From contig JBMYMD010000003.1 in assembly GCA_049596955.1 (NCBI GenBank), positions 1-64,000 on the forward strand: 64,000 nt of DNA, read 5' to 3'. Below the pieces are notes generated by a model. The model saw only the letters and a list, made by a program, of their open reading frames with translations, was not told the DNA's origin and made no database searches. Origin of the DNA: UBA3478 sp049596955 (GTDB taxonomy: Bacteria > Bacteroidota > Bacteroidia > Flavobacteriales > Flavobacteriaceae). The position numbers and the translations under genes are program-made. This document shows, one piece after another, positions 61,049 to 64,000 of this stretch. Each line of letters starts with the position of its first letter. Position 1 is the stretch's first letter.

Positions 61049-61933
61049 ATGGAAAACAATTCAAATTCAATGAAGGTGATTACCGGAATCCTTGCGGTTC
61101 TTTTTATTGCCACTGCTGTATATACATTCAGCTTATATTCTAGTAAAATAGAAACGGAAAAAGCCCTAACTGCTGAAAAGGAGTTGGTTATTCAAGAGTT
61201 AGAGAGTTTAAAGTCTGATTACGAGAAGGCAATGATTGCTAGTGAAGAAATGAGCCAGGAGCTTATGAATGCAAGAACTGAAATCGCATCATACATTGAC
61301 TCAGTACGCACGATGAAGGCGACAATTGGAACGATATCAAGATATAAAAGACAAATCTACCAGTTGAAAAAAGATAGAGAAGTACTAATGGCAAAAGTTG
61401 ATTCTTTAACCCAAGTCAATGCTAGTTTAGCTTCTTTGAATAGTGAGCAATCAGAAGCTCTTCAAAAAATGACGCTTTTAAATGACTCAATTGTACAAAT
61501 TAATCTAGTACTAGAGCAGGAAAATAGAATTGCATCACAACTTAAATTATCAAGTATTGCTCTGAGTGGAGTGAAAGAAAAGAGAAATGGAACATTGAGA
61601 AACGTCAAGCGTGCAAGAGCAACAGACCAGCTTGAAGTTTGCTTTACGGTTACCGAAAATGAAATCGCTAAAGCTTCAGATCGCAGCTTCTACATCGAGG
61701 TATTAGACCCTCAAGGAGACGTTGTAGGAAGTGGAGATAAATACATGAATGAAATTACCAATAGATCGGTAGCAATCAGTAAAGTCACAAATTTTTACTA
61801 TGAGAACAGCCAATTAGACGTCTGTGATTTCGTAGAGTCCACAACAGGTGAATTTGAAAAAGGGACTTATATGGTTAATGTATACGATAGTGAACTAGAA
61901 CTTATCGGTTCTTCAAAGTATTTGTTGAAATAA
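61049..61933 (+). CDS. Single-pass membrane protein with long coiled coil
   Basis: 294 residues. An N-terminal membrane helix (VITGILAVLFIATAVYTFSLYS, about 10-31) is followed by a long coiled coil (about 35-165: KALTAEKELVIQELESLKSDYEKA ... LEQENRIASQL) and a C-terminal beta-rich domain (DQLEVCFTVTENEIAKASDRSFYIEVLDPQGDVVGSGDKYM ... YMVNVYDSELELIGSSKYLLK). Relatives in Bacteroidota are often misnamed as chromosome-partitioning proteins; no ParA or Walker motif exists here. Likely a periplasmic structural or tethering protein. Strong terminator follows. Confidence 0.8.
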   Translation: MENNSNSMKVITGILAVLFIATAVYTFSLYSSKIETEKALTAEKELVIQELESLKSDYEKAMIASEEMSQELMNARTEIASYIDSVRTMKATIGTISRYKRQIYQLKKDREVLMAKVDSLTQVNASLASLNSEQSEALQKMTLLNDSIVQINLVLEQENRIASQLKLSSIALSGVKEKRNGTLRNVKRARATDQLEVCFTVTENEIAKASDRSFYIEVLDPQGDVVGSGDKYMNEITNRSVAISKVTNFYYENSQLDVCDFVESTTGEFEKGTYMVNVYDSELELIGSSKYLLK

Positions 61934-61953
61934 GTACAGTTCTCAATTCGAAT

Positions 61954-61985
61954 AAAAAAGGCTTTTCAATCGAAAAGCCTTTTTT
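61954..61985. terminator. Bidirectional intrinsic terminator
   Basis: Perfect 14-bp stem AAAAAAGGCTTTTC with GAAAAGCCTTTTTT around a 4-nt loop, U-rich on both strands. It serves the coiled-coil gene on the plus strand and fumC on the minus strand, whose stop is 3 nt away. Confidence 0.85.
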
Positions 61986-61987
61986 AT

Positions 61988-63379
61988 TTAGTGTCCTATC
62001 ATATCTTCAGGTTTTACCCACTGTTCGTATTCTTCTTCAGTGACATAACCTAATCTAATAGCCTCTACTTTTAAAGTAGTTCCGTTTTGGTGTGCAGCAT
62101 TCGCAATTTCAGCTGCTTTGTAATAACCAATCTTAGTGTTAAGAGCAGTAACTAACATTAAGGAATTATCCAATAATGTTTTGATTCGCTCATAATTTGG
62201 TTCAATTCCTTTTGCACAATTAAGATTAAAACTCAAACAAGCTTCACCAAGTAATTGAGCGGATTGAATAACATTGGCAGCCATCATTGGTTTAAAGACA
62301 TTAAGTTCATAATGTCCTTGTGTTCCTCCAATTGTTACAGCCACGTCATTTCCCATGACTTGGGCGCAGACCATAGTAATTGCTTCTGCTTGTGTCGGAT
62401 TGACTTTACCCGGCATAATTGAGCTTCCTGGTTCATTAGCAGGAATAATTAGCTCTCCGATACCAGATCTTGGACCAGAGGCCATTAAACGAATATCATT
62501 TGCAATTTTATTTAAAGAAACAGCCAACTGTTTTAAAGCTCCATGTGTTTCTACTAGAGCATCGTGAGCCGCCAAGGCTTCAAATTTATTTCTGGCCGTT
62601 TTAAAGGGTTTTTGCGTAAAATCAGAAATATATTTTGCAACTAAAACATCGTATCCTTTGGGGGTATTTAGTCCAGTACCAACAGCTGTACCTCCCAGAG
62701 CTAGTTGTGATAGATGTTCAAGTGAATTTTCGAGAGCTCTAAGACCAAAATCAAGCTGAGTCACATATCCAGAAAATTCTTGGCCAATAGTCAGTGGCGT
62801 GGCATCCATTAGATGAGTTCGTCCAATCTTTACAACATCTTTAAAAGTTTCTGACTTATCATTGAGGGTATTTCTTAAACCTTGAATGTAAGGTATTGTC
62901 TCATCGACTATTTTGGTGTAAGCCGCAATGTGCATTCCCGTCGGAAAAGTATCATTTGAAGATTGTGATTTATTTACATCGTCATTAGGACTCAAAAAGC
63001 GATTTCCTTCTCCTAATTTATGACCTTGTATAACATGAGCTCTATTGGCAATAACTTCATTTACATTCATATTTGATTGTGTTCCTGAACCGGTCTGCCA
63101 AATTACAAGTGGAAATTGATCGTCGAGTTTTCCTTCAATAATTTCATCACATACTGTTGCTATTAAATCTCTTTTTTCTATTTCTAAGACTCCAAGTTCA
63201 CAGTTCGTGTAAGCTGCAGCCTTTTTTAGGTAAGCAAATCCAACAATAACTTCCCTTGGCATTGAAGCTTCTGGGCCTATTTTAAAATTATTTCTAGATC
63301 GTTCTGTTTGTGCGCCCCAGTATACATCAGAAGGAACTTTTACTTCACCTATTGTATCTTTTTCAATACGATATTCCAT
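61988..63379 (-). CDS. fumC: Fumarate hydratase class II
   Basis: 463 residues. Aspartase/fumarase superfamily signature GSSIMPGKVNP, substrate-binding GSGTQSNMNVNEVIANRA and SSNDTFPTGMHIAAY, HPPLTIGQEFSGY-type segment as DATPLTIGQEFSGYVTQLD. Interconverts fumarate and malate in the TCA cycle, iron-independent and thus oxidation-resistant. No adjacent aspA, frd or sdh genes. It shares a bidirectional terminator with the coiled-coil gene. Confidence 0.96.
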   Translation of the reverse strand: MEYRIEKDTIGEVKVPSDVYWGAQTERSRNNFKIGPEASMPREVIVGFAYLKKAAAYTNCELGVLEIEKRDLIATVCDEIIEGKLDDQFPLVIWQTGSGTQSNMNVNEVIANRAHVIQGHKLGEGNRFLSPNDDVNKSQSSNDTFPTGMHIAAYTKIVDETIPYIQGLRNTLNDKSETFKDVVKIGRTHLMDATPLTIGQEFSGYVTQLDFGLRALENSLEHLSQLALGGTAVGTGLNTPKGYDVLVAKYISDFTQKPFKTARNKFEALAAHDALVETHGALKQLAVSLNKIANDIRLMASGPRSGIGELIIPANEPGSSIMPGKVNPTQAEAITMVCAQVMGNDVAVTIGGTQGHYELNVFKPMMAANVIQSAQLLGEACLSFNLNCAKGIEPNYERIKTLLDNSLMLVTALNTKIGYYKAAEIANAAHQNGTTLKVEAIRLGYVTEEEYEQWVKPEDMIGH

Positions 63380-63500
63380 ATTTTGTTCTTATTGGTACCT
63401 TTTGCAAAAATACTTCGGCTTTAGATACAGACAAAAATCTAGACAGATTATATTTTATTGACGAAAAGCGATTATCTTCGCATCATCAATAAAAGAAACC

Positions 63501-63668
63501 ATGATTGAATTTGACCAATATCTAGGATTTATTGCATTTCTCACCATTTTAACCATAGGATTCTGGTTGATGATTTTTCTGCTCACCTTTGTAATTCCCT
63601 ATTGGCTGACAGGAAATATAAAGGAGTTTATCTCTGAGAAATTAAAAGCAAGAAAAGAAAAGAATTAA
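63501..63668 (+). CDS. Small membrane protein of unknown function
   Basis: 55 residues from the ATG at 63501. One long hydrophobic stretch (LGFIAFLTILTIGFWLMIFLLTFVIPYWLTG, about 8-38) could form one or two helices, followed by a basic, charged tail (KEFISEKLKARKEKN). The start is preceded by AAAGAAACC and the stop lies against a clean terminator, which supports a real gene. I do not recognise a family. Confidence 0.7.
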   Translation: MIEFDQYLGFIAFLTILTIGFWLMIFLLTFVIPYWLTGNIKEFISEKLKARKEKN

Positions 63669-63693
63669 AAAAAGCCCCATTTAGGGGCTTTTT
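63669..63693. terminator. Bidirectional intrinsic terminator
   Basis: AAAAAGCCCC (63669-63678) pairs with GGGGCTTTTT (63684-63693) around a 5-nt loop, with A and T runs on both sides. It separates the small membrane protein gene from the convergent receptor gene. Confidence 0.85.
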
Positions 63694-63699
63694 CATTTA

Positions 63700-64000
63700 T
63701 TACTGGAATTCATATTCTCCTTCGTCCATTTCGTAATTGTTTCTTCCTCTTCTGTTTCGTTGATTCTGAGGATCGTTGAAACGATACAAGAAGTTTAAGG
63801 TAAATTGCCTTTGTCTCCATTGAAATTCACTCTCACTAAAGACCCGTTCTGTTCTGGTTTCACTGATTCTTTTTCTAGAGTTAAATAAATCACTCACATT
63901 AAAAGATAGCGTAGCCTTGTCTTTGATGACTTCTTTACTCATGGCTAGGTTCATTGATATGTTACCTTTATTAACACCCTGAGGATTAATTGAACGACCT
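63700..64000 (-). CDS. C-terminal end of an outer-membrane beta-barrel (TonB-receptor-like) protein, partial
   Basis: The frame is open to the window edge at 64000 and ends at TAA 63700-63702; about 99 residues are visible. INPQGVNKGNISMNLAMSKEVIKDKATLSFNVSDLFNSRKRISETRTERVFSESEFQWRQRQFTLNFLYRF is the standard C-terminus of OMP_b-brl_3 proteins (PF14905): alternating strand residues and a YRF end. A tail rich in Asn/Arg/Gln and Glu follows. The family holds CarboxypepD_reg-plug-barrel outer-membrane transporters. An internal ATG at 63954 is not a start. Confidence 0.88.
   Translation of the reverse strand, partial: GRSINPQGVNKGNISMNLAMSKEVIKDKATLSFNVSDLFNSRKRISETRTERVFSESEFQWRQRQFTLNFLYRFNDPQNQRNRRGRNNYEMDEGEYEFQ

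Noticed and set aside
63700..63954. Separate 84-residue protein starting at the ATG at 63954
   Set aside because: The frame continues upstream to the window edge with clear beta-barrel sequence, so this is the C-terminal part of a longer protein.
1..64000. CRISPR arrays, insertion sequences, prophage, integrons or a polysaccharide utilisation locus
   Set aside because: I saw no regular repeat-spacer series, transposase or integrase genes, phage structural genes, or SusC/SusD pair. The one receptor fragment at the right edge is not paired with a SusD-like gene in view.

Overview
The window is AT-rich chromosomal DNA of a Bacteroidota bacterium, most likely a marine flavobacterium. The evidence is the gene content (DUF4290, DUF493, DUF2911, BshB1, a CcsB/CcsA fusion, a CAL67264-type membrane protein, an outer-membrane receptor of the OMP_b-brl_3 type, menaquinone-only quinone synthesis), promoters of the Bacteroidota form TTTG-N19-TAnnTTTG, few Shine-Dalgarno sequences, and very tight gene packing with many 1-8 nt overlaps. 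I see no insertion sequence, prophage, integrase, CRISPR array or rRNA operon. No gene-free stretch exceeds 300 bases; the longest are 142-406 and 1268-1499.

Region by region. 1-1,600: tail of a DUF285/BspA-type surface protein, a ChaN-like secreted protein, tRNA-Met, and an orphan promoter-terminator pair that may be a small RNA. 1.7-9.6 kb: a housekeeping block (START-like protein, degenerate class IV aminotransferase homologue, YqgE, HU, fmt, recQ, AAA ATPase, DUF493, DUF4290, murA). 9.6-15.1 kb: a light-related stretch (BLUF photoreceptor, pirin, amidohydrolase, then an SRPBCC-SDR-photolyase operon). 15.2-22.2 kb: DUF2911 protein, sodium:solute symporter with a PIG-L deacetylase, then Maf, a KdsC-like phosphatase and a DUF2520 protein. 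22.3-28.7 kb: cytochrome c assembly protein, a Cys/Met-metabolism PLP enzyme, BshB1 and a histidine kinase. 28.8-33.5 kb: tRNA-His with a textbook promoter, three small lipoproteins, a Gfo/Idh oxidoreductase and an aromatic amino acid decarboxylase family enzyme.

33.5-39.8 kb holds a 4-hydroxyproline catabolic operon (deaminase, 2-oxoglutarate semialdehyde dehydrogenase, epimerase, D-hydroxyproline dehydrogenase). It is divergent from an M28 peptidase across a short region carrying a large imperfect palindrome. The epimerase gene has an apparent one-base deletion that separates its conserved N-terminus from the rest. 40.7-52.2 kb is a menaquinone cluster (thioesterase, menF, menD, menA, menC, menE; no menB). 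It is interleaved with an S1-domain protein, a SPOR-like membrane protein, a LytTR response regulator, a HisKA_2 kinase and a CPBP protease. 52.3-57.4 kb: an M24 peptidase followed by two unusual secreted proteins that carry TonB plug domains without a beta-barrel; the first also has a vWA domain with an intact MIDAS motif. 57.4-64.0 kb: acyl-CoA carboxylase beta subunit, a small membrane protein with EttA, a coiled-coil membrane protein, fumarase C, another small membrane protein and the C-terminus of an outer-membrane receptor.

The most novel material is the barrel-less plug protein pair. After it come the palindromic operator and frameshift in the hydroxyproline operon, two enzyme homologues that have lost catalytic residues (class IV aminotransferase, SDR), and the orphan small RNA candidate near 1.4 kb.
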